Positions 20,472 to 33,063 of a stretch of 64,000 nucleotides of DNA are shown piece by piece. This DNA is from Nectonema munidae (lineage: Eukaryota; Nematomorpha; Nectonematoida; Nectonematidae). Each line of letters starts with the position of its first letter. Within the stretch, counting starts at the first letter, position 1. The position numbers and the translations under genes were made by a program. The stretch spans positions 608,882 through 672,881 of the forward strand of contig JAUIRK010000927.1 in NCBI GenBank assembly GCA_030549495.1, in the 5' to 3' direction. Below the pieces are notes generated by a model. It was not told where the DNA came from. It made no database searches and saw only the letters and a program-made list of their open reading frames with translations.

Positions 20472-22255
20472 TTTATGAAACTGAAAACTCTCTCTCAAGC
20501 TTTGGATTTTGTTGATGATTTTGAAAGTAATCAAGAAATTAATATGTGTATTCTTTCACCAGATGAAAGCGTGATTTCAGACGAAGAGTTTTTTGATGAA
20601 AAAAATTTTTTATCTTCTGAACTTCCTAAAGATATTTGTGGCGAGCTTGAGGTTACCACTGGTGAAGAAAATGATTTTTCAGATGGAGAAGATAAAAAAA
20701 AATTTTAATGGAAAAAATCAAAACAGTTCGATGTAAGTTTGAGAGATGAAACTCCATCAAATTTACTTTCACTTTTTCTTGATTTGGACTTCTCCTCAAG
20801 AACTTTTCCATTTATTTTTACCATTTGAATATTTTTCTCAACTCGCACATATGACAAACACATATGCCTCCCAAAAAAATGAAATTGTAAACTACTAAGT
20901 TGAAGATCTCATGCAGTTTATTGGAATAATTTTATCGAGTGGTTACAATATTTTGCCTAAAGAAGGCGATTACTGGTGTCAGGATGTTCATTTGGTTAAC
21001 TTCCTATTTCCTAAAGTCATGTCAAGAAGTTTTTTTCGTTCTATAAAACGCTACTTTCATATAAGTGATAGCATGACATTGATCAAAGTGTGAAGTTTGC
21101 CAAAGTCCAAGATATTTATAACATACTAAATGAAAAAATGCTGCAATTTCGGTTTTTTCACAAATGTTTATCAATTGACAAGAGTATGGTTCCTTACTTT
21201 GGGAAACACTCATGCAAACAATTCAACAAGGAAAAACCTATTAGGTTTGGTTATAAAATTTTCTTCATTTGTTCATCTGATGGATACCCCTACCAAGCGA
21301 AGTTGTATGCTGGAAAAACCGATAACCATACTCCTTTGAGTTTCAGAATTGTAAAAGAATTTACAGATTTGATCACAAACAAATACTCTCACGAAGTTTA
21401 CTTTGAAAATTTTTTTTTCTTCTCATAAACTCTTTGAAACACCGTCTTATGGAGGTATAAAGTGCTCAGGAACCATATGTGAGAATCGCACAAATAAATG
21501 CCCTCTCAAGTCTGTTAAAGAAACTAAAAAAAGAAAAAAGAGGTCATTTTGATTACAGGTGTGATGGTAAAGTTTACATAGCGCGATGGAATGATAACGC
21601 TTCTGTTACTATAGCTTCTAACTTTTGTAATCATGAACCTCTGACACAATTAAAAAGGTATTGCAAAAAAACAAAAATTATATCAATGTTGAGTGTCCAA
21701 ACATAAAAAAGTACATATTACTTTTTAAACATTGGTATGGGTGGGATAGATGTCTTAGATCGCTTATTATCCTCATATCGTCCTCAAATAAAAGGAAAAA
21801 AATGGTGGTGGCAATTAGCAATAAATGCTTTCAATTTAGCAATTGTTGCAGCTTGGAAGCTGCATTCTCATATAAACGATACGTCAACACATTTAGAGTT
21901 CAGAAGGAAAATCGTTCTACATCTTTTGGAATCTAAGCAAAAGAAAATTTGTAAACCTGGGCCGGTTACCCACTTGATGTCCAAATGGAGAAAAGTAAAT
22001 GGACATATTATTATTTCTTGCTCACAAGGTCGATGTATACTCTGCAAAAAAATACAACAAAGAAGTGTAAAAGTTGCGATAAAAGACTCCATCAAAAGTG
22101 TTTTGGATTATATCACAAAGAATAACAAACTTTTAACTTTTCTATCTTTCATACGCTATATGTATATTGTAGAAATGGAAAACTTGAAAAAAGAAAAATT
22201 AGTGCACAACCCGGCGATGTTCCAAAAATGCAACATTTTGAAAAAAGACCTGTGA
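20472..22255 (+). pseudogene. piggyBac-type transposase, degraded (PGBD2/3-like)
   Basis: Recognisable piggyBac (DDE_Tnp_1_7) transposase in several frames. The acidic N-terminus holds SPDESVISDEEFFDE and ELPKDICGELEV. Then come MQFIGIILSSGYNILPKEGD (20911) and SIDKSMVPYFGKHSCKQFNK with the first catalytic Asp (near 21175). YSHEVYFENFFFF is at the second Asp position, which is replaced by Glu. GGIDVLDRLLSSYRP with the third Asp (near 21740) precedes a tryptophan-rich segment. Frameshifts and stops occur near 20708, 20890, 21090, 21428 and 21706. The residual acidic and WWWQ segments and the C-terminal cysteines (CSQGRCILCK) fit the family, but the copy cannot encode an active enzyme. Flanking TIRs were not found. 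Confidence 0.85.
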
Positions 22256-23589
22256 AACAAATAAGTATGCAGTAAAACATATTTTTAGCTTTTACTTGAG
22301 TACTTTAGCTATATATTTTTTTACCGATAACGGAAAAAAAATTTTTTTTAATTACGGAGAATGGGACTCCCATCCACCCACATACTTTGCTTCCATCCAA
22401 TGCACTATTAATTTGCTTCACCCTTTATATTTGAAAAAGTGGACCATGAAATAAAAAGGTTAGTACTATTTATTTGAACTTCTTAGATTCAGGCATAAAA
22501 GTATTTCTCCTTCCTTGTCTAATAAAAATACACTATTGAATGGAAAAAATCCTTTGCTGGAGAGAGAGAGAGAGACTATGATTGACCAGAAGTGTTAGAT
22601 CAAATGTTGCAGATATGTGAAATAGTAAAACTACATGTCTATATACTGATTTTTGTTTTTGAAGGATATTTCTCTTATTTTTTACACACACTTTCATTCT
22701 CTTTGGAAACTTTTTTTTTTGAATTTAACAATTTGTAATGTATTTTTTTTTGTTTATCTCTCTTTACATGTGTTAACGCAACGATTGCTTACCTCAACAT
22801 CCTGATTCCTTTTATATCTCATTTTCAATCTATTTATATATATTTGCTTCACTCCAAAACCTCACTAATAAAATGTCTAGTTTTTTTCAATTTTTTATAT
22901 TTGTTATAATTTTTTTCAAAATTTTTATCAATGATAAATATATCTAATGAAATATTCATTCTAATTTTACATAAAATGTACGCTTTCTAACTAAATCAGT
23001 CATGAAGCTTTCGTTTCTGGACTTTGAAAATATCGAAAAGTGTGAACTAAATTTTCCGGTTTACGTTTAAAAATTATGTCCGGGTATAGTTTTATTTCTA
23101 GACTCAGTTTTTGCAAGTAGAGTTTGAAAATGTCTGAAAAGCCCAATCGAATTAATATTAATACACCTTTAAAAAAGATATCTATTCTTCTACGCTAAAT
23201 TGACAAAGCTGATTTCTTTTTATTCAAATTTGTCATTCCAAAAAATCAAAGTTGGCATCTTTTTTATTTAAAAAATCCTTATAGATGATTGAGTTTATGA
23301 TCAAATGAAAATTTTTTGATTTTAGCTTTTGTACTGATTTTTTTTACTAAGCAATCACTGAAACAGGCATTAATCAAAACGGAAACAGAGCGGGTGCTTA
23401 GAATTGCGAGGCCCAATTAGAAATCTGATGGCGCGACCACGACTCTACATAGAAAAATTTATCAGCCCTTATATTTCATATAAAAAAATAGACATTTAAT
23501 GCTTGGTATAAAAAAATGTTAAAGGCAGTGTGGATACTTTTATTGTTTTACTTTTAACATTAAGGGAGGCAAATTAAGCAATTATATAC
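22256..23589. other. Gene-poor stretch
   Basis: Contains a short (GA)n microsatellite at 22559-22576 and AT-rich sequence. Some words around 23080-23150 recur in diverged form near 24230-24310 (ttctagactc..gaaaatgtctg), hinting at an old repeat. No coding call. Confidence 0.35.
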
Positions 23590-23880
23590 TCTTTTAGAAA
23601 AAGACTCTTCTAGCTTTTTTATTAGTTGCAGAATCTTTCAAAGTATTTTCAAAGTCAATAAATAACTTTAGCAATCTCGCTTTCTGTAGAAAGCATTGCC
23701 AAACTCTAAAGTCTTTCTTGTGAAGCCGTAGACGTCAAGTGTGTTTTAATTCGTTTCGGCCTTGAAAAGCTTCTTTCCCTTGATGCAACAGGTTATTGGC
23801 ATCGAATCCTCAATGCAATGAAAACATTTGGAAATCTTGCAAATCTATTGTTTTTTTTTATCAAATGTTCAAACAGACCA
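23590..23880 (-). pseudogene. hAT transposase C-terminal remnant
   Basis: The minus-strand frame shows FPNVFIALRIRCQ, stop, PVASRERSFSRPKRIKTHLT, then STASQERL, stop, SLAMLSTESEIAKVIDFENT and finally LKDSATNKKAR. This is the hAT dimerisation-domain pattern (PVTVASAERSFSKLKLIKTYLRSTMSQERL..LALLSIE..) of ZMYM/TTF-type hAT proteins. At least two stops; the upstream catalytic part is not evident. Confidence 0.75.
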
Positions 23881-26083
23881 TACGGCTTAATTCTGGGTTG
23901 AAGAAAAGTTTCCCGAGCTTCAAGTTCTTCAGTATTTTGTACCTCATATAAAGAAAAATTTGATAACATCGGTCAAATCGGCTTGTAACAAGCCCTGAAC
24001 GGAAATACTGTCTATTTTTAAAATTTTGAATTTATCCCTAGATATAACACACACTCTTAAAAATTTATATTTCTATACAGTTTCAAGCGCATAACGCCTC
24101 TATATCTATCATTTAATTATTGATAAAAATCACTGCTTGATTGAAAATCGTTAATGAAAATTTGATCAGGGATCAATTTCTCTCTGAAGATATCTTTCAA
24201 ATTAAAAATAATTTTTATACTAAATCGACTATGCCTATTTCATTTCTGTACTCCATTTTTGTCTAATACGGTTAAAAAATGTCTGGAAGTGGCAATTGAA
24301 TTAGTGATGTATGCCAAAAAATCAGTTCTCTAAAAATTATTTTTTTTGTATATTTTGCCTTATAATACTTTTTTTCAATCATCTTGAGTGTATGAAATAT
24401 TTTCTTAAAAAAAACAAAATTATAAAATCTTTTGAAGATTAGTGTGAGAGAAGGAAGCAACCGTAAAAATGAAATGGGAAAGTGTCATCAAAAGAAATCC
24501 TTTTAAAAAAGAAGTATATATCCTGACTAAATGGAAGATCTACCATGTTTCAATGAACTAGGAATTGGTGTAATGATCTAATATTGGATGCTTCAAAGAA
24601 AGATTTTGACCGTGAACAAGAAGTTCCTCCGTTGCGAATGAAAAATCGCCTTTAGCTTTTCAACTAAGGTTACAGCTACAATTTCAATAAGAAGGATAGG
24701 AAATGTTAAAATTTTCACGGTCAGATGTATCAAAACTGTCACAGATGTCAGTATGTGAGGATTTAGTCATGATCAAAATAATTTTATAATTTGAATTGAA
24801 ATTGACCATCTTTTTTTGAGTGAAAGAGCTAGAGTTCTTTTAGATGAAGAAGGTGGAAAATTTTTTGTAATTGAACAATTGTCATCACTAATGATTTCAT
24901 GAGGAAATCAACTTTTGAGCGAGATTGGTTTTAACAAATATTCAGACTCAATATCTGTTCATATCCGCTGATAATAAAACACATGTTACTGAAAAAAGCC
25001 TAAGATCATCAATAAGATTCTCTAATACGAAAGTTATGAAATCGGCTAAAGTCTGTTTTAAATAAAACTTTGAAAAAGCTTTTTCAGACACAGGTTGCGA
25101 AAATTAATTTCTGATAAAAGAAAAGCTACCAAGGAAGGATAATCATAGAATGAATAGCAACATTACATACTGTATAAAGTATAGAAGAAATGAAGTAGAG
25201 ATTATCAGCCGATAACGAATTTGTAGCCAAAAAGATGGAGGTCCTATCGAGATATTTCATTTACTGACAAATGAAATATTTTGAGTGAATTAAACACCAA
25301 AAGTTGGTTTATTAAATTAATTAAGAAAATAATAATTAGAAAAGAAATACTGCAAGTAAAATTTATTTTCACGTTTATATATTTGCAAATGATTGAGAGG
25401 TATGATTGCTTTTTACAGGCTTGATGGATTCCATAAAAAATGAACACCACCACTAGATTCAGCAAATATGAAATTATATTTCACACTAAAAACATGTAAA
25501 AAATCTTTAAAATACAAGAAATCTCTTGAGCGGACAAATTTTGTCCACCACTAATAAGGTTAAAGGTGTACATTTTTAAATGTGGTCCTTTCAATCAAAA
25601 GAGTTCCTTCCCACTTCAGATCTATGAGATATTCAATGATTTGAATGTTGTTACAAGTAATTTTAGGAACATGAACGAATTACATGGAGTAATCACGTTT
25701 TCTTTCTTCCGCTGGAAGTCGAAAAATGTTGTCAAATTTGCTAAGTAAGTCGGAGTATGATGGATTTCATGTTTCAAATAAATGTTGTATCACTTACTAT
25801 TAGCTTTCTGCATTTAAATCATTTTCACCTACTCAGTGAAAACTTCCACCCTTCTTTTACTTCCTTAGTTCAAGAAGTTTTTCTATTTATATTTCAAAAA
25901 TCTTTGATTCTGTAACTTTCAAATTTTTTCAACGATGGAAAGTGAACTAAGTTTACATATTTTCTGATGAAAACTAAAAAGTAACATTTTAGCAGGGTTT
26001 ATTTAATGAAAAAAATTTATCCACAAAATTTCAAACAAGATAAAGAAAATTGAGAAACTTTCAGAACTCAAAATTTGATTTTT
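23881..26083. other. Gene-poor stretch before the piggyBac element
   Basis: AT-rich, with only short, low-complexity frames. No RNA gene, terminal repeat or splice-flanked exon was recognised. Confidence 0.4.
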
Positions 26084-28278
26084 TTAACCCTAGGAAGCCC
26101 AAAAATTTTGCCTACCTAGAAAGCCCATACCGGTCAATTGACCGGTTTAAATTTGTTTACAGTTTTTTTTAAATCTAGAAACTATACAGCATTTAAAAAT
26201 ACTGATTTATTTTTTTTGAACACGCTGTAAAATATATTACATAAAATATAAAAATTAAAATATTATTTTAATTTTTTTTACTAAAATATATAATTTTTAA
26301 ACTAAAAATATTTTTAAACTTTAAAATAAAATGGCGTGGCAAATGATTAATATTTCAAAAAATAAAAGTTTGCTTTTAAATGATTCCGATTCAATAAGTG
26401 ACAGTTTTCAATCCGAAAATTCTTTTTTTTCTTCAAACAATATTTCAAGTTATAGTGAAACAAGTTCTCAAAGTGAAACATCTTTAGAAACAGAACATAT
26501 TCGCTTATTTGAAACATACTTTGAAAGTAAAGATGGAACGAAATGGAGTGAAAATCCTTGTAGAACAACAAAAAGTTCAAGTAAAAATATTGTTCATCAA
26601 AGAGGTGGTCCAACAAAATTTATTTCTTCTAGAACTCAAAGCATCAAAGATGTTTTTGAAGAACTATTTGGAATACATAATATAAATATAATTGTGCAAA
26701 AAACAATAGAAAAAGCACAATGACATAAATTTTAGTACTGATGAAGTGGAATTGAAGGCTTTTTTTGGCTTGTGTATTTTGAGAGGCGTTTTGAAGGGGA
26801 AAAACGAACCTTTATATACATTTTGGGAGGAAAAATATGGGAAGAAAATCTTTAGAGAGACTCTTTCAAAAAATAAGTTCAAAAGTATTCTTAGGTATAT
26901 AAGATTTGATGATAGCAGTACGAGGATATCTAGAAAGCAATCCGACAAATTTGCTCCCATGCGTGATTTAGGGAAATCAGTTATGAAAAACTGCGAAAAA
27001 AGCTACAAACCATATTTTAACGTTACGATTGACGAGCAATCATTTCCTTGTAAGAGTAAATCTTCATTTATGCAATATATGCCATCTAAGCCGGGCAAAT
27101 TTGGTATCAAGTTTTGGATGATTTGCGATACAGAATCTTATTACATTCTAAACTCCTATCCATATGTGGGAAAAGAGGAAAGAATCGGTTTGCTATCAGA
27201 AAGTATCGTCATGAATCTGATTGAACCGTATAAAAATCAAGGATTAAATATTACCGTTGATAATTTCTTTACAAATCTGAATTTAGCACAAAAACTTCTA
27301 CGACAATAAACTACTTTAGTAGGTACTATGCGGTCCAATAAAAAAGAAATTCCTACTGAAATTAAATTGAACAAAAGTAATCACCTTTATGATAAAAAAT
27401 ATGCTTTTACCCTTGATGATAACATATCTCTATTATGTTATAAAGCTAAAAAAAAATAAAGTGGTGTACATCCTATCATCCATGCATGATAAAATCGAAA
27501 TTTCATCATCTAAAAGAAAGAAACCAAACACAATTTTATTTTATAATTCCACAAAAGGAGGAGTTGACACAGCAGACGAAATGTTGAAAACATATTCAAC
27601 TAAATGTGCCACAAAAAGGTGGCGTTTATCAGTATTTTTTAACTTGATTGACATTATCTGCCTAAATTCTTTTATAATATGCACAAAGCTTGAAATATTT
27701 AGGCAAGCAGAAGAAAGTTTCTTATTGAAATAGGAGAAACTCTATGTGAAGATAATATAAATCGAAGGAAAACTAATTCTCCTAATTTACTTATCGCCAG
27801 ATCTTCAACAAATAATATTGAAAAAGAAACACGAAGAACAACATGTAGAGTATGTATGAAAAATAAAACAAAAGTAAGTTGCTATGGATGTTCGAAATAC
27901 ATTTGTGGTACTTGTTCAGTAAAAGTTTGTGAAAAGTGCATTTTGAAAAAATAAATTCAAATTGAAAATTTTATTTTTTAGTTTTATAAATTTGTTTTTT
28001 AATAAATAAAAATGATAATAATAATTTAATTAACAAATAGAGATTTTTAAGTTTACATAATTCTATATTATGCAGACCGGTCTGGGCTTTCTAGATATAT
28101 TTTGAATCAGTGGTAAGACTTTTGCCAACCATGACAAAATTTTTACTGTATACCGTAGGGAACAATGTTAAATTTAGACTTGTGAATTATCCACTGAAAA
28201 TAACGGGAATTTTTTTTGCAATGAAGTTTTTAAATGAATCTAGCGGTCAATTAACCGGTATGGGCTTCCTAGGGTTAA
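26084..28278 (+). mobile_element. piggyBac element with both termini, 2.2 kb
   Basis: TTAA at 26084-26087 and 28275-28278 flank inverted ends CCCTAGGAAGCCCA. Subterminal motifs containing ctagaaagccca, taccggtcaattgaccgg and the mirrored rightward gaccggtctgggctttctag occur at both ends. Length, TTAA target and CCC termini are standard for piggyBac. The internal transposase is broken (separate entry). Confidence 0.92.
26331..27953 (+). pseudogene. piggyBac transposase, broken
   Basis: Starts MAWQMINISKNKSLLL with a Ser/acidic N-terminus. DGTKWSENPC and a frameshift near 26718 follow, then VELKAFFGLCILRGVLKGKN. VTIDEQSFPCKSKSSFMQYM (first Asp, near 27030) and NITVDNFFTNLNLAQKLL (second Asp, near 27257) lie in one frame. 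A stop at 27307 follows, where the family usually has Lys before TTLVGTMRSNKKEIP. Another shift near 27457 leads to KVVYILSSMHDK and GGVDTADEMLKTYS (third Asp, near 27560). The C-terminus (from about 27840) is cysteine-rich: TCRVCMKNKTKVSCYGCSKY then ICGTCSVKVCEKC, the family's usual zinc-binding tail. All three catalytic Asp positions survive although the frame does not. Confidence 0.9.
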
Positions 28279-28401
28279 GAAACTCTTACTACTCGATTTC
28301 CTGTTGAATTTTCTTCTTGATACCTCACTGACTTTGTATGTACCGTTTTTAGTTCTATTTTTACTTACTTTGGAATTCCAAAATAAAGGATGGCCATAGC
28401 C

Positions 28402-28670
28402 TAGGCCCTAGTAGATGAATCTTAGTATCTTGATCCGGTCATCCTGACTTCGATTCCTGATCGTGACATTTCTGTCCAGTCATGGAAGAATATTTTTTCC
28501 TTGGATGTGATACCGACTTCTAAAAAAGATTCAAAAGAGAAAATAGGACTAAAAATCGTATACACCTTGATTTTTGTTGTCTCCCATGGTATTGCCATAT
28601 CACTAATACAATTTCCATAAGAAAATGAGCAGTACATGACATAACGTACTATAGACATTCCTTACCTATT
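28402..28670 (+). mobile_element. tRNA-derived SINE-like segment
   Basis: ggccctagtagatgaatcttagtatcttg followed by acttcgattcc has the spacing of a tRNA-like A-box and B-box promoter, with roughly 200 further bases that could be a SINE body. The B box is imperfect. No target duplication or tail was identified. Confidence 0.35.
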
Positions 28671-29249
28671 TTTTTCTAATTTTTGTGTAATAAATGTCTT
28701 AAACCTGGGAAATAGGATTAGCATTAGGAAATGTAATAGTGTTTTGTGCTAATGAGATTAATCGATTTTAAACAAGAGATGTATCGGATGTTAAATTTTT
28801 CGTATCCACGGATGCGTATATCAAATTTGACATCCTAGCGGATGTCAGAAAAACCTAAATGATCCGTAGCTAAATAAGTAGCGAATTTTGAAACTACTCG
28901 AGTTTGGAGGAGTAATTTTCTTTGTCAAGCTTAATAAAATATTATTAACAGGCAATATAAAGTATAAAGTGAATTATATCAAAATTAAAACATGTTATGC
29001 CTATAGTTTATGACGTCAAAGGAGAAGGTTGTAATGAGACAAAGTCTCATCAAAAACATATTGCTTTTGAAAAATCAATGGTAGTAGTAGGACAGAGTGA
29101 GTAGTCTCAGTTGACAACAATGCATCCTTCTTCACTTGAAAGAATTAATTTGAGAGGTAATCAATAATATTCATAGCAACTTTCGATGAATGAAGAAGTA
29201 GAAAGTGTTGTTCAAGATGATGATAAGGGAGCATAGTTGCTAATAAGGT

Positions 29250-30655
29250 CGAAGAAGAAAACATGCATTTCGTGAAAATGGAAACGGCGCGCGCAAATTG
29301 CTCGCTCCAACGACAACAACAATATTACATCACAATTTCATCATCTGCGCCATATCTTCTCTTAGCGTGTCATCGTCTTTGTGATGCCTTTTTCTTGAGG
29401 CATTGGATTTCGAGCGCGTCACATGTCACTCCCATAACTACTACAGCACTCGACTTAAGAAGACACTTTTACTCGGAGGGTGAAAAGGGAAGGCTATGAT
29501 GACGACGACGACGACGACAACAACATTGCTGTCAGACGAGCACGCGCGTCTTGAATGAAATGAATGTACTTTCGTCTGCGTCTTGTTTGCGCGCGCGCGC
29601 TTTCTTGGTCGTCTGCCAGATTGCTTGATGATGATGATATGATGATGCATAACACTCATATACACAGGCAAGGAGAAAATTGACTATACTTACTCTCTTG
29701 TCGTGTCTGCACATATAAAAAACACATCATCCTTTTTAAGACTGCTTTGCGAGTGAAAACAACTTTATACTTGTCACACGTTCTGCGAATATATTTTAAC
29801 TTCATCATCATGCAAAAGTCTTATGCTCCTAAACCTCTCTCTCTCTGTATGCGATGGATGGAATCTATGAAATGATGATGAGTAGCAAGTACTCTTTTGA
29901 CTCAGTCACTTTCTATTTTTTAAAGTTTTGAAAGTAAATAAACAATCCAATTTTTTATAATAATAATATAAATGGTGATGATGATCACTTTTACCAACGC
30001 AACGAGAAAGCGAGCATCACACATCCCACGATGATATATCATCGCAACGCCAAAAACAAAGTAAATTTGAAAACGACTTTCTGAAAAAAAGACACACACA
30101 CACACTCAAGCTTATACAAACATGGATGTGTGATTCGCTAACGTATCTCCTGTCTCTCTCTCTCCCAGTGTATACAACAACACACACACACACACACCAC
30201 CGATACGGCACTCGAATCTTCAATTACTTCATCCCATTCCCATCCCCTGCTTGCTATGTAAAGAATGAAAGTGCACCACTCCGATTGCTCCCCTCTCCTC
30301 ATCATCATGTTCAGTTTATTTATTTATTAGAGTGCGTCGTCATTTTCATTAGCATATTGCAACAACACAGACACGTCCAATTTTGCTGCATCATCGTCAT
30401 CCCCGCGCTCGAGCAACATCCAGCCAATATCTAGGAAAGTTAATCCAAAAAAAAGAGTAAAAGAACATTCTTCATAGAGAAGTAAAAGTTGTGGAGTTAG
30501 AAGTCTCTTTTTTCCTCTAGTACAAAGTTCCTTTTCTAATACCTTCATTTTTTCATCTAGTAATTGTGACAAAGTTTGCACATTCCATTTCGTCCTTTCC
30601 ACGGTGCCATGTGTGTTTTTTTAAGTGTATCTTCATCTGTCTTTCCTCATTACTT
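29250..30655 (+). promoter_or_regulatory. GC-richer, CpG/microsatellite block upstream of the Ski/Sno gene
   Basis: Composition shifts sharply here: CpG-containing runs (ggcgcgcgc near 29286; alternating gcgcgcgcgc near 29589), a (GAC)n tract at 29499-29519, GATGAT, (CA)n near 30096 and 30181, and CT runs near 30150. A tataaaaa word lies at 29715. Frames here are non-coding by-products of repeats. Position just before the first Ski/Sno exon suggests promoter and 5'UTR; this is inferred from composition and location only. Confidence 0.4.
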
Positions 30656-30661
30656 TGATGA

Positions 30662-31510
30662 ATGCGGAAAGAAGTAGAAGAAGCTAAAGACAGGAAGAAG
30701 GATGAGATCAAGACCATTCTGAACTTTTATGACAAGACCGCAGACGCGTCGCTCAAAGGTCCATATGCTGCCGCCCATTACTCCTCCCTCTACCACCAGT
30801 ACTTCCTTCCGCAAGTCAAGGGCTTTGTGGAGGCGGAGCGCAAATTCTTCCCAATCTGCATCCCCAAAGATGACTTTGATTCCTGTCTAGAGCACACGTT
30901 CTTGGAAGGCATCAAGATCGCCTGCTTCAATGTGGGTGGCGAATTTCGTCTGTGCCTCTCTCAAATCTTAAACACGATCCTTAATGACTTTTCCCTCTCT
31001 CAAATTTACAAGAAGTGCGATGAATTGTACATCTACTTCTCACGCTCCAACAACTACCAGTTGTTGCAGCTGAAAAAGTTTGGCATTCTCCCACACAGTG
31101 TTCCAACATGTGTTCTGATCACGAAAACGGATTCAGAGCGCTTGTGCAACGCCCTCCTCCGACCCTCCTCTCCTCCTGCCCCCTCTGCCAACGCTTTTTC
31201 CGGGAAAAGGGCGGACTTCAAAGTTTTCCATACGTGCTTCGACAGATGCTACGGCGGCGTTTTCTTGCACGCCTACACTAGTCCGAAAGCAAAATGCGTG
31301 CAGTGTTTGGCGTGTAGGAACACCTTTTGTCCGTGTGATTTCGTTGCTCACTTCCACAAAAGCTCAAAAAAGTACCTGAAGCATTGGGGCTTTGATCGCA
31401 AGCATTGGCGCAAGTACCTCTTTCTGGATAAAGGCGTAGAATCGGGGGAAATGCTGGAACTCTTTGAACAATTCAAAAATAAATACAAAGCTTTCAAAGA
31501 TGAAGAAACA
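30662..31510 (+). CDS. Snoo: Ski/Sno family transcriptional corepressor, exon with both signature domains (gene spans 30662-59934)
   Basis: Ski/Sno proteins bind SMADs in the nucleus and repress TGF-beta/activin target genes. The exon codes 283 residues. Residues about 62-166 form the Ski/Sno/Dac domain: FPICIPKDDFDSCLEHTFLE, ACFNVGGEFRLCLSQILN, CDELYIYFSR, FGILPHSVPTCVLITKTDSE, RLCNALL. Residues about 185-256 form the SMAD4-binding SAND-like domain with its zinc ligands: VFHTCFDRC, KCVQCLACRNTFCPCDFVAH, FHKSSKKYLKHWGFDRKHWR. LITKTDSERLCNALL favours Ski/Sno over the related SKOR/Fussel group. The first ATG is preceded immediately by an in-frame TGA, which fixes the start if no upstream exon is spliced in. 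I end the exon at ACA|GTAACT (phase 0); read through, the frame would stop at 31573. Confidence 0.9.
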
Positions 31511-31630
31511 GTAACTCTTTACCTCATTATTTTTAATACTAATCTCAGAAAATGTATCTTTTTTATTAATTGATTTATTTTAGAGGGAAAAATTATTTTT
31601 TAATATTTATTTTTGTTAGATGAAAAAATA

Positions 31631-31878
31631 GGTACTTTCCTGTTATCGCCCCACCACCCATCGCTCTTCTACCACGATAAATATTCTTGTATTGTTTTAA
31701 CCTAACCTACATTAAACTTACTATATATCATTAATCAAAACCTATCTTTTTGATATGGTTGAATTTTATCCACCTACAGATTAAAAAATTTTTCACTTGT
31801 TTTTTTTTAATACATTTGTGTACTTTAATACATGTTTTATAACATTTTGGGGTGGTGGGGCGATAACAAGAAAGTACC
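31631..31878. mobile_element. 248-base MITE with 29-base inverted ends and 8-base target duplication
   Basis: Left end GGTACTTTCCTGTTATCGCC continues CCACCACCC. The right end is its reverse complement with one mismatch (..GGGGCGATAACAAGAAAGTACC). Perfect AAAAAATA duplications lie at 31623-31630 and 31879-31886. No coding capacity. The 8-base duplication suggests a hAT-type transposase, although the ends do not begin with CAG. Confidence 0.85.
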
Positions 31879-32559
31879 AAAAAATATTAAAGGATAGCTT
31901 TTAAAACTAACTGTCTAATCAATCTACTGCTTCCAAAGGTTATGCGAATGGGAAAATGAACAAGTGGCAAAATAGTTTCCAAAAGGCCTCATTTTTATCG
32001 TGTTTAAGCGCTAAAATGATAATATAAACAATGGAGGGTTAAAACTCGTCAGCAAGTGTCGGGTTGGAGCTTTAAACATTTTCAAGTGTAGTCCGGTTTT
32101 TATAAGTAATTAGGTCACTGTCATTTGTCTTGTAATTGTGGTTAATAATTAATTAATTACAAATATGATGTAATTGTTTTTGTGTTTTTAATCCAAAGTT
32201 TGGTGCATTTGTATTGATATTGATTGTGTAAAATGTAATGATTACAATACTGTGACGTATCCTATCATGAATGTCAGGATATCAATAAAAGCATCTCAAA
32301 ATCACCTCGGATAATTTCCGTTTATCAGTGAATCTATATAGCTATAAATATTGATCCATTGATCGAATTGAAATGATGAATATATTTATATCCAAATTAA
32401 TACGCTGAGCTATAACATGTGTGCAATGTACAAGCATCCTAACGTTTGCGAAAAAAAGTATTTGTAATTGTATTTTCAAATTAAGGGGTCATTCACAATT
32501 GATGTCAATCAAAGACTGGGGGCGTCGATAAGTTGACAAATGAAGAAATAAGTTGGCGT

Positions 32560-32588
32560 TAATTGATGGGGGGAGGGGGGGGGGGTGT
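32560..32588 (+). repeat. Poly(G) rich tract
   Basis: gatggggggaggggggggggtg: a G-run in AT-rich DNA, with a potential G-quadruplex on the plus strand. No gene context beyond the intron. Confidence 0.6.
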
Positions 32589-32940
32589 AACTATTACAGG
32601 GCCTATCAGTTTACGTCATTGCATACTGTAACTAACTGCTTTGCTTGTTCATTTTCTACCAAATTAGAGGAATTTTAAATACGAAAGAGTAAAATAATAA
32701 TCCCACAAAATCGGTGACAGTTCAGATTCCGCAATGATATCAACAATTTTGTATTTTCCTATGAAACGAGTTTTTTGACACACACAAAATTAATCTCCAT
32801 CAGATGCTATGCCAATTTTCAACAATGTTTTCCCTATCATTCTGTGTGTATATAGTTTTTTTATTTATATTTGATACCAATTTTCAACAATGTTTTCCCT
32901 AGCATTCTGTGTGTATATAGTTTTTTTATTTATATTTGCC

Positions 32941-33055
32941 GCCCCCAAAAAGTATCGGCTTGACCATGATCTGCTTGCGTTTTCAATGAAATTTTATATG
33001 TGCAAAGCAGACTATTTTCATTTATTGGGTGTCCCACTAGTCCTAAAAAGGGCGT
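32941..33055 (-). repeat. TTAA-type MITE, type II, reversed and decayed
   Basis: On the minus strand it reads cctttttaggactagtggga.., then tagtctgctttgcacatata and cattgaaaacgcaagcagat, the type II interior, ending catggtcaagcc. Termini have lost TTAA. It lies back to back with the copy beginning at 33064. Confidence 0.5.
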
Positions 33056-33063
33056 GCTCAAAG

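Noticed and set aside
29263-30602. Several open frames on both strands in the promoter-like block
   Set aside because: They are made of microsatellite translations (Val, His-Thr, Cys-Val runs) and have no splice context.
31511-31573. Continuation of the first Ski/Sno exon to a stop at 31573
   Set aside because: After the GTAACT donor the frame becomes hydrophobic, AT-driven sequence unlike the family; splicing is more plausible.
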